Source: a virus
IMG/VR virus record: IMGVR_UViG_3300034358_000008
Span: 186,001-250,000 of that record
Length of the DNA stretch: 64,000 nucleotides
Direction: 5' to 3' (one strand)
Part shown: positions 16,222 to 25,063 of the stretch, in pieces
Layout of the letters: each line of letters starts with the position of its first letter
How positions within the stretch are numbered: position 1 is the stretch's first letter
Notes under the pieces: model-generated
What the model saw: only the letters and a program-made list of their open reading frames with translations
The model's database searches: none
Told to the model about the DNA's origin: nothing
Translations under genes and position numbers: made by a program

Positions 16222-16905
16222 ATGAACATGACCATCCCAGCTCGTCTTTCCGCACCTCTGTCTACTCTGTTGGCCTTCCTCGGTCGTGAAACAGATTGGA
16301 CTCGTGAAGTAGAACACTCGATCGCGCCAGAAGAAATCTACCTTAAGGACTTGACTGACCTCCCTCTCAATGGGGAAGCCGATATCAAGTACCACGTAGT
16401 TTCTGACATGTCCCTGTGGCGCTGGGCTGATGGAGCCTACCATGAAGTCAATCCATATGTTTACGGCGTTGATGCACAGTACTGGGAGAAGCCCCGTACC
16501 ATTCGCCCAAACACGCAAATCGTGGACTCGTCTGCGGAGTTGGCTAGCCTCAGCCTGGATCAGGTTCGTAAAGGCAGCTCTCCTTCACTGGCAGTCTACT
16601 ACAACCTTATCGCTCTGCGTGCAGACCTTGATATGCTTCGCCGACTTGGCGTTGTAGGTCACAACATGTCCTTGATGGATCTGTTGGGTCGTGGTCCTAA
16701 CACTGATCGAGATCGTAACGTAACAGACTGGTTCCAGCGTGAACACAAAGCTCTCTGCCAATTGCTGGTTTCCAGCGCACGCAGTAAGACCGACATGTTC
16801 GCTCCTGTAATCGATGTACTGCATCACAATGACGCAAGCCTGACGTGGGATGAGAAAGCGAATCGTCCGGTGTTCAAAACCAATGACTTCAAGGTATACC
16901 TGTAA
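16222..16905 (+). CDS. hypothetical protein, 227 aa
   Basis: I do not recognise this protein. The chosen start has AAAGGAA upstream and fits the spacing after the previous stop. The N-terminal part is helical (LSAPLSTLLAFLGRETDW), the middle contains aromatic strands (MSLWRWADGAYHEV) and the C-terminal half is helical. Its last base is the first base of the next start codon (TAATG), giving translational coupling. Confidence 0.65.
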   Translation: MNMTIPARLSAPLSTLLAFLGRETDWTREVEHSIAPEEIYLKDLTDLPLNGEADIKYHVVSDMSLWRWADGAYHEVNPYVYGVDAQYWEKPRTIRPNTQIVDSSAELASLSLDQVRKGSSPSLAVYYNLIALRADLDMLRRLGVVGHNMSLMDLLGRGPNTDRDRNVTDWFQREHKALCQLLVSSARSKTDMFAPVIDVLHHNDASLTWDEKANRPVFKTNDFKVYL

Positions 16906-17252
16906 TGACAAAACGCATTTATATGTTCAACCCGAAGTTTGGTCGATTCAATAGCCCGTCATCGTACTACGGTCAAGTGCTACGTAATAACCGTGACCGT
17001 GAGCTGGGTGGTAACGCTCGTATCCGTAAGAAGGCTCAGGACATCCTGAACGATATCTCCAAGGCTGACGGTTGGGATATCATGCAGAAAGCTATGCGTG
17101 ATGAACTGACCTTTAAGGAATGGCATGCTCATTTCCGAGCTAAGGTTAGTCGTCGTAACACGGGTATCAACAAACGTTGGAACTATGGTTGGGGCTTGAA
17201 GAATAGCTTCAATACCTACATCAGTGATATCAAAATGCAACACGACTATTGA
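16905..17252 (+). CDS. basic small hypothetical protein, 115 aa
   Basis: This basic, aromatic protein (many Lys, Arg, Asn, Trp) resembles small nucleic-acid-binding proteins in composition, for example RDRELGGNARIRKKAQDIL and RAKVSRRNTGINKRWNYGW. No known domain is recognised. It is coupled to the gene before it and ends just before a terminator shared with converging minus-strand genes. Confidence 0.6.
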   Translation: MTKRIYMFNPKFGRFNSPSSYYGQVLRNNRDRELGGNARIRKKAQDILNDISKADGWDIMQKAMRDELTFKEWHAHFRAKVSRRNTGINKRWNYGWGLKNSFNTYISDIKMQHDY

Positions 17253-17261
17253 CGTCATAAA

Positions 17262-17283
17262 GCCCTCACCTTCGGGTGGGGGC
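17262..17283. terminator. bidirectional terminator with UUCG loop
   Basis: GCCCTCACC pairs (one wobble) with GGTGGGGGC around TTCG between converging genes. The flanks are GTCATAAA and AATATGTTC plus a T run, nearly identical to the flanks of the terminator at 1924. Confidence 0.8.
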
Positions 17284-17305
17284 AATATGTTCTATTTTTT
17301 TTGCT

Positions 17306-17740
17306 TTAATTCGATTCCTCAAACTGCAAAGTAATCGAACCACCCGGCAAGTAAGCCATGCTAACTGTAGTCACATCAATCTTGAATACCGTACCAGCGA
17401 AAGCTTTATCCAGATACTCAGATTCCTGTAGTGGTAACCCAAGCTTCTCACGCAATACTCTCAATACATCAAAGTATCGACTGTAATCCGTAGGCTTACC
17501 CGGAACCTTTACATCCAGCAGATCAGCTTCAATACGACGACGAATGAAGTAGATAGTTTCTTGACCACCAAAATCATTACTCGACGCAGAACCTTGAATC
17601 TTAACACGGGAGTTACATTCACCTTGTAACCAGATCTCTGGTGTAAGGAAGTCAACGTCCGTCATTTGAATAGGAGGACTGACATGGTTATCGATGTTGA
17701 ATTGATTCAGCAAAGATTGTTTAACGTTAGTTGTAATCAT
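17306..17740 (-). CDS. hypothetical, probably virion-associated protein, 144 aa
   Basis: I do not recognise this protein. It is acidic and strand-rich, with a short helical middle (DYSRYFDVLRVLREKLGLP). The start at 17740 is preferred because GAGGT lies upstream; the longer frame runs into the previous gene. It is the last of three minus-strand genes opposite the portal gene, with seven bases to the one before. That setting suggests a baseplate or tail component, without direct evidence. Confidence 0.6.
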   Translation of the reverse strand: MITTNVKQSLLNQFNIDNHVSPPIQMTDVDFLTPEIWLQGECNSRVKIQGSASSNDFGGQETIYFIRRRIEADLLDVKVPGKPTDYSRYFDVLRVLREKLGLPLQESEYLDKAFAGTVFKIDVTTVSMAYLPGGSITLQFEESN

Positions 17741-17747
17741 GATGACC

Positions 17748-18620
17748 TCAGTTATAGTGCAACAGCAAATAGCCATCGACGTTAGTACTCAGTTCGCTCA
17801 ACCGCAACACCAATACACGTTGCATATCCTTACGTGGAGAGAACCGTGGCAATACAATGCCATTGTACATCACCTCTAGGTGCCCCTCACCGCTTTTAGC
17901 CTCATAGGCAATGTTCCACTCGGCTTCCGTGATAGAACACACCCACGGACGTTTGGTGACGTCCTGTAGAATAGCTGCCATCTTACGACCGTCAAGCCAC
18001 ACAGAGTCTTTACTCAGGATTTTAATGAAATCACGATGCCCTGTGAAGTCAAAACCAGAAGTCATGTATTGAGCAGCGCGTTTAGTACCAGACGTACCCA
18101 ATGGTGCCGGGTTAGCTTTAGGGAACTCGCGTGCACTACCCAAGTTAGACAGCAGTCGCTTGGAAGTGTTAACCAACTGGAATTGAACAGCACCTACAAA
18201 TCGCATGGACTTAGGGTTAGCTTCCAATTGATAGGTCTGACCGAAAGCATCGTACCGAACATGTAAGAAGTCGTTCAATGTAAAGTTGATGTCGTTCAGT
18301 TCAGAGATAGCATCCAAGATCTTGAAGGAGTCAGCGGGTAGCGTGAAGCCACCCAGCTGCTTAAGCGTAGGACCTTTAAAGAACGTAGCCAAATCCAATC
18401 GATCGTAGAAATACTCAGTACGTTCAATCGGTGGAGCTGTATTCGTTTCGGAATCTACTTGGTTAGGACCGATCACTACTCGGGTACGTGTCCCACCAAG
18501 CGACTCCAGCTCGACAAGCTTCGTGGAGTACGGTTCTAACTCTGTTTGGTAAAGGTCGTTGATACGAGCAATGAGGGCGTCCCACGGGGTAGCCTGCAAG
18601 TAGTCTCTAGTCATTAGCAT
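17748..18620 (-). CDS. probable virion structural protein, 290 aa
   Basis: I do not recognise a family. The protein is beta-rich with a helical N-terminus (LIARINDLYQTELEPYSTKLVELE) and no membrane segment or catalytic motif. It starts within the stop codon of the 724-residue gene (TAATG) and is followed after seven bases by the 144-residue gene. The three therefore form a coupled minus-strand unit beside the portal gene. Head, neck or baseplate roles are all possible. Confidence 0.6.
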   Translation of the reverse strand: MLMTRDYLQATPWDALIARINDLYQTELEPYSTKLVELESLGGTRTRVVIGPNQVDSETNTAPPIERTEYFYDRLDLATFFKGPTLKQLGGFTLPADSFKILDAISELNDINFTLNDFLHVRYDAFGQTYQLEANPKSMRFVGAVQFQLVNTSKRLLSNLGSAREFPKANPAPLGTSGTKRAAQYMTSGFDFTGHRDFIKILSKDSVWLDGRKMAAILQDVTKRPWVCSITEAEWNIAYEAKSGEGHLEVMYNGIVLPRFSPRKDMQRVLVLRLSELSTNVDGYLLLHYN

Positions 18621-20794
18621 TATGGCTTCTCGAATTTAGGCCAGGTAGGATCAGTTGGTAGATCATAGAAATCAAGATCACCATCTGGGTTTGGATTAGA
18701 AGGTACAGAGATACTAACTCCACCCACACCGATGTTACACACAGGCATTGGATAAGCGTGCTCTTTAAAAGATGTCTCAACTACGTTCACGCAAGGGTCA
18801 ACCCAGTAACGACCATAACCACGATAGCTCCAGAGAATACTTGGGGTAATCGATGCATCCTTAATAGGAATCAATGTCTTACCGAGTGAAGCGATCTTCC
18901 GCACGTTGACGTTAACAATAGGTACGACCTCACCCCAGCCCGAATGAGCAGAGTAGTCACCCAATCTAGGCATTACCATACCTAGTACGTGGAAGTTAGT
19001 GAATTCGACGTTACGGAGGTACTGAGCAATGTAACTAGACATCCGCGACATCAAGCGCAGCAGTTCGCGTTGGATCTCACCCAAGGTAATGATCTTAACC
19101 AAGTTTGCACCGGTAGCAATGTTGATTGCATCTAAACAAAGCTGTTCCATATCGGTGTTAGACATGTCAGTGATGTTGAAGCCTTGTGCATGGAAGTAAT
19201 CATCCCAAACTACTTGACCTTCAACCAAAGTACATTGACGGTTCATGTAATGCATCTTCACGATCTGTTCACAGTATCCACGACCAACCATGTGCTCTTG
19301 GAACGAATACAGTTCCCATTGCTTCAAGTAGTTAGTGTGTGCACGAGCACAATCGAGATAGAAACGTTCAGTCGAGATGTAACTGGTCATTGGTGGAGTG
19401 ATATCCTGAATAGCGGTAATCACTTTATCAGGGATAATCCGTTTAGGGGACATCTCACGCAACTGCATGAACGTAGGCGACTTAGGAATCAGAACTTCGT
19501 ATGCAGTGAATCGAGGAATGAATTCCGACAACACACCACGAGTCTTCATCCAGCAATACATCGTAACGAGGTAAGCATCCTTCACAGACATCGTCATCAT
19601 CTCACCCGTCTTAGGGTTAGGGACTTGGATGAACGCGCGGTAGCGATCGCTAGAGGCTAGTTGTAACCATTCATTCAACAGTACGGACTGAAGACTACGA
19701 ACGTTAGACACAGAACGGTCAATTACCTCAGAGTCGTATACCCGAGTAGGCAGAGAACTGGAAGCACTGTAACCCATATCCTGCATGATGTCCCGTTCAG
19801 TATCGAACTCTACCAACGAGTTGTCTCGGGCAAGCGGTTCTTCACGTGCTAGGATACTAGATACAGGTACAGACTCTTGTCCTTCTTGAACGACATTGAA
19901 GTTAATGTCATGCTTAACCATCTCAACGTGTGCAAGGTTATCTCGCAACATGTTAGTAGAGTTCTGTTCAAGCGTGTACTCCAGAATAGGAATACCACGG
20001 TGAGTCAGGATGTTCTTAACCAATCGTTGGAAGGTATCTTTGCTACCAGCATTACGTTGAAGGAAGTCAATGTTCCGATAAAGCCAAAGCATCTGATACG
20101 TGTCCAGATACGGAATGAAATCATCAAGGTGTTCATGAGACGCAAGGTACTCACGAATATGGTAGCTGTGCGCACGAATGGTCTTAGCCTTAGCTAGGCG
20201 CATTGCCATAATAGCTGGAACCATACGAGAGTACAGGTTACCTAAGAACGCAGCATGGAACAGTTCGTCAACGATGTTAAACTGTTTGTTATACCACCGT
20301 AGATAGAATGTGTTAACCCAATCTTGTAGTTCAAATATAAACGTGTCTTCCTGAGACTCAACATATGCTGGGTCGTGATACAAGATTTCCCCATCGGGGG
20401 CATCGATCGCGGCTTGAATGTTAATGGGATAAAGAATCCCAGTAATGAGGTCAACTTGATTTGGGTATTGCCGAGCCAACGACTTGTAGAGAACGCTACC
20501 TGGGTAGTACTCACGAGCTGTTGCACGGTGAAATTCTAGATTGGCCTTCGTGAACTCGATTTGTTCGAGAGTGTCAGCAGACTTAACATACATCATTTCA
20601 TCGGTTGTATGGTATTCCCCCGCCAAGTGCATGTAGTACTTCCATGTCTCTGGATGAAGGGAATCTGCTTCGATACCAGTTTGTTGATAAAGACGATCAT
20701 TGATTTGAGTTGCAGTCTCACTGAACTTAACAATAACTGACCTTACCAATTTAATAGTGTCGTCACGAAAGATATTAAAGTATACGTTACTCAT
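18620..20794 (-). CDS. large probable virion/baseplate protein, 724 aa
   Basis: The 724-residue protein is largely helical with many aromatic residues. Its C-terminal part from about residue 640 carries a Pro/Gly-rich segment that ends in acidic and proline residues. No enzymatic motif, signal or membrane segment is seen. It is transcribed divergently from the portal gene across only 36 bases. Its size and place next to the portal and fibre array suggest a baseplate or neck protein, but I cannot name the family. Confidence 0.55.
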   Translation of the reverse strand: MSNVYFNIFRDDTIKLVRSVIVKFSETATQINDRLYQQTGIEADSLHPETWKYYMHLAGEYHTTDEMMYVKSADTLEQIEFTKANLEFHRATAREYYPGSVLYKSLARQYPNQVDLITGILYPINIQAAIDAPDGEILYHDPAYVESQEDTFIFELQDWVNTFYLRWYNKQFNIVDELFHAAFLGNLYSRMVPAIMAMRLAKAKTIRAHSYHIREYLASHEHLDDFIPYLDTYQMLWLYRNIDFLQRNAGSKDTFQRLVKNILTHRGIPILEYTLEQNSTNMLRDNLAHVEMVKHDINFNVVQEGQESVPVSSILAREEPLARDNSLVEFDTERDIMQDMGYSASSSLPTRVYDSEVIDRSVSNVRSLQSVLLNEWLQLASSDRYRAFIQVPNPKTGEMMTMSVKDAYLVTMYCWMKTRGVLSEFIPRFTAYEVLIPKSPTFMQLREMSPKRIIPDKVITAIQDITPPMTSYISTERFYLDCARAHTNYLKQWELYSFQEHMVGRGYCEQIVKMHYMNRQCTLVEGQVVWDDYFHAQGFNITDMSNTDMEQLCLDAINIATGANLVKIITLGEIQRELLRLMSRMSSYIAQYLRNVEFTNFHVLGMVMPRLGDYSAHSGWGEVVPIVNVNVRKIASLGKTLIPIKDASITPSILWSYRGYGRYWVDPCVNVVETSFKEHAYPMPVCNIGVGGVSISVPSNPNPDGDLDFYDLPTDPTWPKFEKP

Positions 20795-20830
20795 GGTAAG
20801 ATACTCACTTGTTTAATTGGGAGTTTTCAA

Positions 20831-23638
20831 ATGGCTCAAAAGTCAAAAGAGAACTATTATCCAAAGCTTGCGGCTTTACGACTAGGTCATGCAGCTACGC
20901 CAACTAACGCGTTGCTGAACCTATTGCGTAAAGATATCAATACTCCAACAGGAGATTCGGCTAAACCGACAGTTGATATCAACCGCTTTACGATGGATAA
21001 AGTTTCTCGACAAACCTCGCAGGACATTACAGACTCGAATGCTGTGATGCAACTGCTGCCTGAACTTCAGCTAGTGAAGACGGTAGCAGTCGGTACCACG
21101 CTTGACCCGAAGTCTATGTCGGAAGCGAACCTTACGTTTTCAGTTGATCCCGCTGTATTCGATAGCGAGATTGGTAAGCTACTGATTGAGCCTATTGAGA
21201 ACTTCTTTAAGAAGGACTATAAGATTGACGACCGTCTCGATTTGATCATCGAAGACTGCCTGTTCAACAAAGGCTCATCGATCTTGGTTGTCCTCCCTGA
21301 GAACAAACTCGACGAGATGGTAAACGGTAAACGCGAAGTGTCCATGGAAGCATTTGGTGCTATCCGCGACCGCATTGCTAACTCCACTGGGGACAACCTC
21401 GGCTTCCTTGGTTCACCTAAAGCTTCTACCGATGGGAAGAAGATCTCGCTCGAAGGCTTCCAAGCTACCGATACAGATGAGAACACACTCCAAGGGATGC
21501 ATGAAGGGACACTCTGTAAGTTCGAACACGTTAAGGTGTCAGATAACTTTGATGTCTTGAAAGTTCCACAGATGTCTAAGCGTGTACGTGAGCTGGGCAT
21601 TTCCGCTAAGCTTCGTCGTAACCGTGTTTCGTTGGAATCGGAAGTACATACATTCAACAACACTGAGATCGAAGCACTTTACCAAAATACACGTGCTGGT
21701 AGTGAACAGACTCAGGTACTCAGTTCTCCTAAGTACATGAATCGTCCATCGGTAGGTCACCCGTTGATCTTGCCTCTGCCATCGGAATCGGTTATCCCGG
21801 TATTCGTAGCTGGCCGTCCTCATGAGCATATCGGTTACTTCCTACTGGTAGACCATCATGGTTATCCAGTGTCTAAGGATTCGACTCGTGACTTCTACGG
21901 TGAGCTGCAAGCTGGCTGGAAAGGTGGTGGTTCTGGTGCAGGTGGTTTGGGTAACTCTGAAGTTTTGCGTTTAACCCGTGAAGCTATGGGTGACAACGAT
22001 AACAAGTCTGCTTATGAAGTTGACCATATCCAAACAGCGTTCAACGCTATTCTCACCAGTGACTTGAACAACCGTCTACGTAACGGCATGTATGACCAAG
22101 ACGTAGAGTTTGGTGTTACTCAGGAAATCCAACGGATCATGTTGTATCGTAGCTGGAAGGCTAAGACTACACAGCTGATCTTTATCCCTGAAGAACTTCT
22201 GACCTACATCGCATTCGACTTCAACGCTAACGGTATCGGTGAGACACTCATCGCTCGTACCAAAATGCTGTCGACTATGCGTACTACTCTGCTGTTCGCT
22301 GAAACCATTGGTGGTATGCGTAACGCAATGGGTCGTAAGAAAGTCCGGGTTGAGATTGACCCAGATGATCCAGATCCAGAACAAACTGTATCGAACATCC
22401 AATCGGTTATTATGGAACAAGGTCACCGGAGCTTCCCTCTGGCTGCACCCGATCCAGCACAGACCATGGATGCTCTGATTCGTTCCGGTTATGACTTTGA
22501 GATTAACGCCAACGATTCTGCTTACGCTCAAACGAAAGTAGAGTTCGATGACTACAACACCAACGTCAACGCTGGTAACCCAGAACTGCAAGACCGTCTG
22601 CGTCGTTATCACATCAGCTCCTTTGGTATTCCACCAGAGAAAGTTGACCCAATGGCTTCGCCTGACTTCGCTACCTCGATCGTACACAACGACTTGGTAA
22701 GTTCCCGTGTTGTTAAAGAACGTCAGAAAGCTCTGTGTGCTATGCTGTCTAAGTTCATTCGTGTCTTCTGTGTAAACAGTTCTATCATCCGTGATGAGCT
22801 GAAGAAGAAGATCGAAGCTAACGTAGAGATGCTGGTATCTCCTGAGCTGAAAGTCCTGACTGTTGACCAAGTGATTGACGAATTCATTCTCGCTCTGAGT
22901 GTGGATCTGCCAGCACCTGACAACACCCAACACGAACGTCAACTGGAATCCATTGAAGCTTACGAGCGTCTGTTGGATAAAGGTCTGGAAGCTTACATTA
23001 CTCCTGATTTGTTCCCTGATGACGTAACTGAGATCTCTGGCTTGGCTGACGATGTACTCGTTAACCTTAAGGCGCTGTTCATTCGTCAGTTCATGTCGAC
23101 TAACAACATCCTTCCAGAACTCAATATCCTGACTGAGATGGACGGTAGTCGTCCTGCATTTAGTCTGTTGGATCACATCAACGTATCTCGTGCTACATCG
23201 GTTCAAGCATTCCTTGAATACGCTGCTGGTAAGAAGAAGTTCAAAGATCGTCTGAAAGAGATCTACGGTGAAATGATCGAGAAGATCAATAGCGGTGATG
23301 ATTCGGACGGCTTCGGCGGTGACGGTGGTGGAGCAGATGACGGCTTCAATAACGACTCTGAAGCTGATGATGGTTTCGGTGGAGACCAAGGTGGGGGTGA
23401 TCAAGGTGACATATCCATGGATGGTGGTGACAGCGGTGATCAAGGTTTGGATGAGGGAACTCAGAACGAACTAGATTCCGACTTCGATATGGGCGGAGAC
23501 CAAGGTGATCAACAAAATGATCAAGGCGACCAGTCTAACGAAGAATCCGAAGAACCAGACGCTGAAGGTCTAGACGACCCGATGGGTGCTGCGGAAAAAG
23601 ATGAGGAAGAAGACGAAGAGAAGGACAAACCTCTCTAA
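20831..23638 (+). CDS. portal protein, phiKZ type
   Basis: The 935-residue protein has portal-like features: an N-terminal region with several helices, a long central domain, and helical wing and crown regions after residue 450. It is large, as in phiKZ-type phages. Residues after about 830 are a Gly/Asp/Gln-rich acidic tail (repeats of GGDQGD kind) ending in a Glu/Lys run. It contains SME, SLE and SLE sites near residues 176, 206 and 263 that could be cut by the prohead protease. It would form the ring at the capsid vertex for DNA packaging and tail joining. A strong terminator follows. Confidence 0.7.
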   Translation: MAQKSKENYYPKLAALRLGHAATPTNALLNLLRKDINTPTGDSAKPTVDINRFTMDKVSRQTSQDITDSNAVMQLLPELQLVKTVAVGTTLDPKSMSEANLTFSVDPAVFDSEIGKLLIEPIENFFKKDYKIDDRLDLIIEDCLFNKGSSILVVLPENKLDEMVNGKREVSMEAFGAIRDRIANSTGDNLGFLGSPKASTDGKKISLEGFQATDTDENTLQGMHEGTLCKFEHVKVSDNFDVLKVPQMSKRVRELGISAKLRRNRVSLESEVHTFNNTEIEALYQNTRAGSEQTQVLSSPKYMNRPSVGHPLILPLPSESVIPVFVAGRPHEHIGYFLLVDHHGYPVSKDSTRDFYGELQAGWKGGGSGAGGLGNSEVLRLTREAMGDNDNKSAYEVDHIQTAFNAILTSDLNNRLRNGMYDQDVEFGVTQEIQRIMLYRSWKAKTTQLIFIPEELLTYIAFDFNANGIGETLIARTKMLSTMRTTLLFAETIGGMRNAMGRKKVRVEIDPDDPDPEQTVSNIQSVIMEQGHRSFPLAAPDPAQTMDALIRSGYDFEINANDSAYAQTKVEFDDYNTNVNAGNPELQDRLRRYHISSFGIPPEKVDPMASPDFATSIVHNDLVSSRVVKERQKALCAMLSKFIRVFCVNSSIIRDELKKKIEANVEMLVSPELKVLTVDQVIDEFILALSVDLPAPDNTQHERQLESIEAYERLLDKGLEAYITPDLFPDDVTEISGLADDVLVNLKALFIRQFMSTNNILPELNILTEMDGSRPAFSLLDHINVSRATSVQAFLEYAAGKKKFKDRLKEIYGEMIEKINSGDDSDGFGGDGGGADDGFNNDSEADDGFGGDQGGGDQGDISMDGGDSGDQGLDEGTQNELDSDFDMGGDQGDQQNDQGDQSNEESEEPDAEGLDDPMGAAEKDEEEDEEKDKPL

Positions 23639-23650
23639 GACAACATATTG

Positions 23651-23670
23651 CCCCTACCAATCGGTAGGGG
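23651..23670. terminator. terminator after the portal gene
   Basis: CCCCTACC pairs with GGTAGGGG around AATC, identical to the capsid terminator. The flanks are CATATTG on the left and TTTTATGCCG plus a T run on the right. It separates converging genes. Confidence 0.8.
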
Positions 23671-23688
23671 TTTTATGCCGTTTCTTTT

Positions 23689-24972
23689 TTAACCCTCTAC
23701 ACCCAGAATTCGGAAGTAAGCGGTTTCGTTCTTAAATGGGCTACCTGGATAACGTCCACCATTCACAGCCTTCTGTTGAAGCCAAGGACGGTGATGTGCA
23801 TCGTAGTCGTTACGTTGGTTCATAGTCGAACAGTAAACGTACTGTGCGTCCATAGCGGGGATTATAGCGCTAGCCTGTTGCGGTTCTTTGATGATGTGGT
23901 AATCAAGCATCCGACCGTAAGCACCAACCATCGGTAGTTGTTCTTGTTTACCATCGATGAACCGACCCGGTAGATTCAGGTATTGCACTGGTTCAAAGGA
24001 CTGGAACATACTTGGAGAGTCAACGATAACAAAGAAGCTCTGCGATAGTTGCAGGTACTTCTTAATGATGTCATCACGCTTCAGTTCCTGAGCATCGAAC
24101 AATGTAGGATCAACCTTGCTACGGGTAAGCCCCAAGCTAGTCAAATCCATGTCCTGAGCAGATTGAATGTAACGGTTAAGGAACATCATCTTACCAAAGC
24201 TCAGACGCCACGTCCGTTCATTAATACGTTCGTACACATCAGACAATACGTTGAGATAACCACCTGTCACCAACAGCACAGTCTTGTTCGTAATATCGAC
24301 ATCGTCTGGTATTTGAAGATAGGTAGAATCCCACAGTGGAATATCATCACCCGCTTTACGGATCATGGCTTCACTAATAGGAATATACTTCAACTTACCG
24401 ATCGTCTCAAAGGAATAGAGACCGACTTGGTTATCGTTAGAGGCAACAACTGTTTTGTTACCATCTACAACTCGAACACCTTCATCGGTCCAGTCAGTTA
24501 GATGGAAGTAACCGTTTACCGAGACCATGCAGTAGTCACGAATGGTTTGCGGTTTATGTGTTGGGTGAGTCAGTACCAAGTCTTCTTTGTAATGTACCGA
24601 GATATCTTGTTTGAGACTACCATTAAACCCTTTAGCTTGAACCTTATACCCCGCGTGCCACGCCTGAGCATAGCGTACAAGCCGTAGCTTCTCATTGGGG
24701 AGGGTTAGATCAAAGGGCAGTGTCTTGTTACCGACTTGCGTCAACCACTGCTGTACGGTCAACGTAGGGCTGTAGTTGTTGATGTCTTGTTCTACGTTAA
24801 CCCAGTGAAGGGCTTTCGTAATGGGTGCACCTGCCCCAGGGTATTCGATGTACAGATAAATGTCACCGTAGTTTGCAGAGAGAGTACCAATAGCTTCATC
24901 GGCTAGATCGGCTTCAATCCAACGTCCACTGCGACGGTCTCTGCGGTAGCGGGCCCGCACTAGAGTGTACAT
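23689..24972 (-). CDS. probable virion structural protein, 427 aa
   Basis: I do not recognise a family. The 427-residue protein is soluble, rich in beta strands and aromatic residues, with a basic N-terminus (RARYRRDRRSGRWIEADL). It lies alone on the minus strand between the portal gene and the fibre array. It is divergent from the first fibre gene across 91 bases. The setting suggests a baseplate or fibre-attachment protein. Confidence 0.55.
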   Translation of the reverse strand: MYTLVRARYRRDRRSGRWIEADLADEAIGTLSANYGDIYLYIEYPGAGAPITKALHWVNVEQDINNYSPTLTVQQWLTQVGNKTLPFDLTLPNEKLRLVRYAQAWHAGYKVQAKGFNGSLKQDISVHYKEDLVLTHPTHKPQTIRDYCMVSVNGYFHLTDWTDEGVRVVDGNKTVVASNDNQVGLYSFETIGKLKYIPISEAMIRKAGDDIPLWDSTYLQIPDDVDITNKTVLLVTGGYLNVLSDVYERINERTWRLSFGKMMFLNRYIQSAQDMDLTSLGLTRSKVDPTLFDAQELKRDDIIKKYLQLSQSFFVIVDSPSMFQSFEPVQYLNLPGRFIDGKQEQLPMVGAYGRMLDYHIIKEPQQASAIIPAMDAQYVYCSTMNQRNDYDAHHRPWLQQKAVNGGRYPGSPFKNETAYFRILGVEG

Positions 24973-25063
24973 ATTTACCTCCGAAAGAAAGATTGGACAA
25001 TCCTATGTGAATTTCACATCATTACGCTAACAACAGCGCACTAGCGCTTCTTAGGAGGGCGCG
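24973..25063. promoter_or_regulatory. divergent regulatory region with two inverted repeats
   Basis: These 91 bases separate the 427-residue gene from the fibre array and must hold both promoters. A 15-base inverted repeat, ATGTGA-ATT-TCACAT, lies at 25005-25019, and AGCGC-ACTA-GCGCT lies at 25035-25048. The first could be an operator; the second could be a leader hairpin in the fibre message. No promoter box is clear. Confidence 0.4.

Noticed and set aside
25005-25019. ATGTGA-ATT-TCACAT as a CRP-type binding site
   Set aside because: The half-site spacing is three bases instead of six, so it does not match the known TGTGA-N6-TCACA arrangement. It is kept only as an unspecified inverted repeat.
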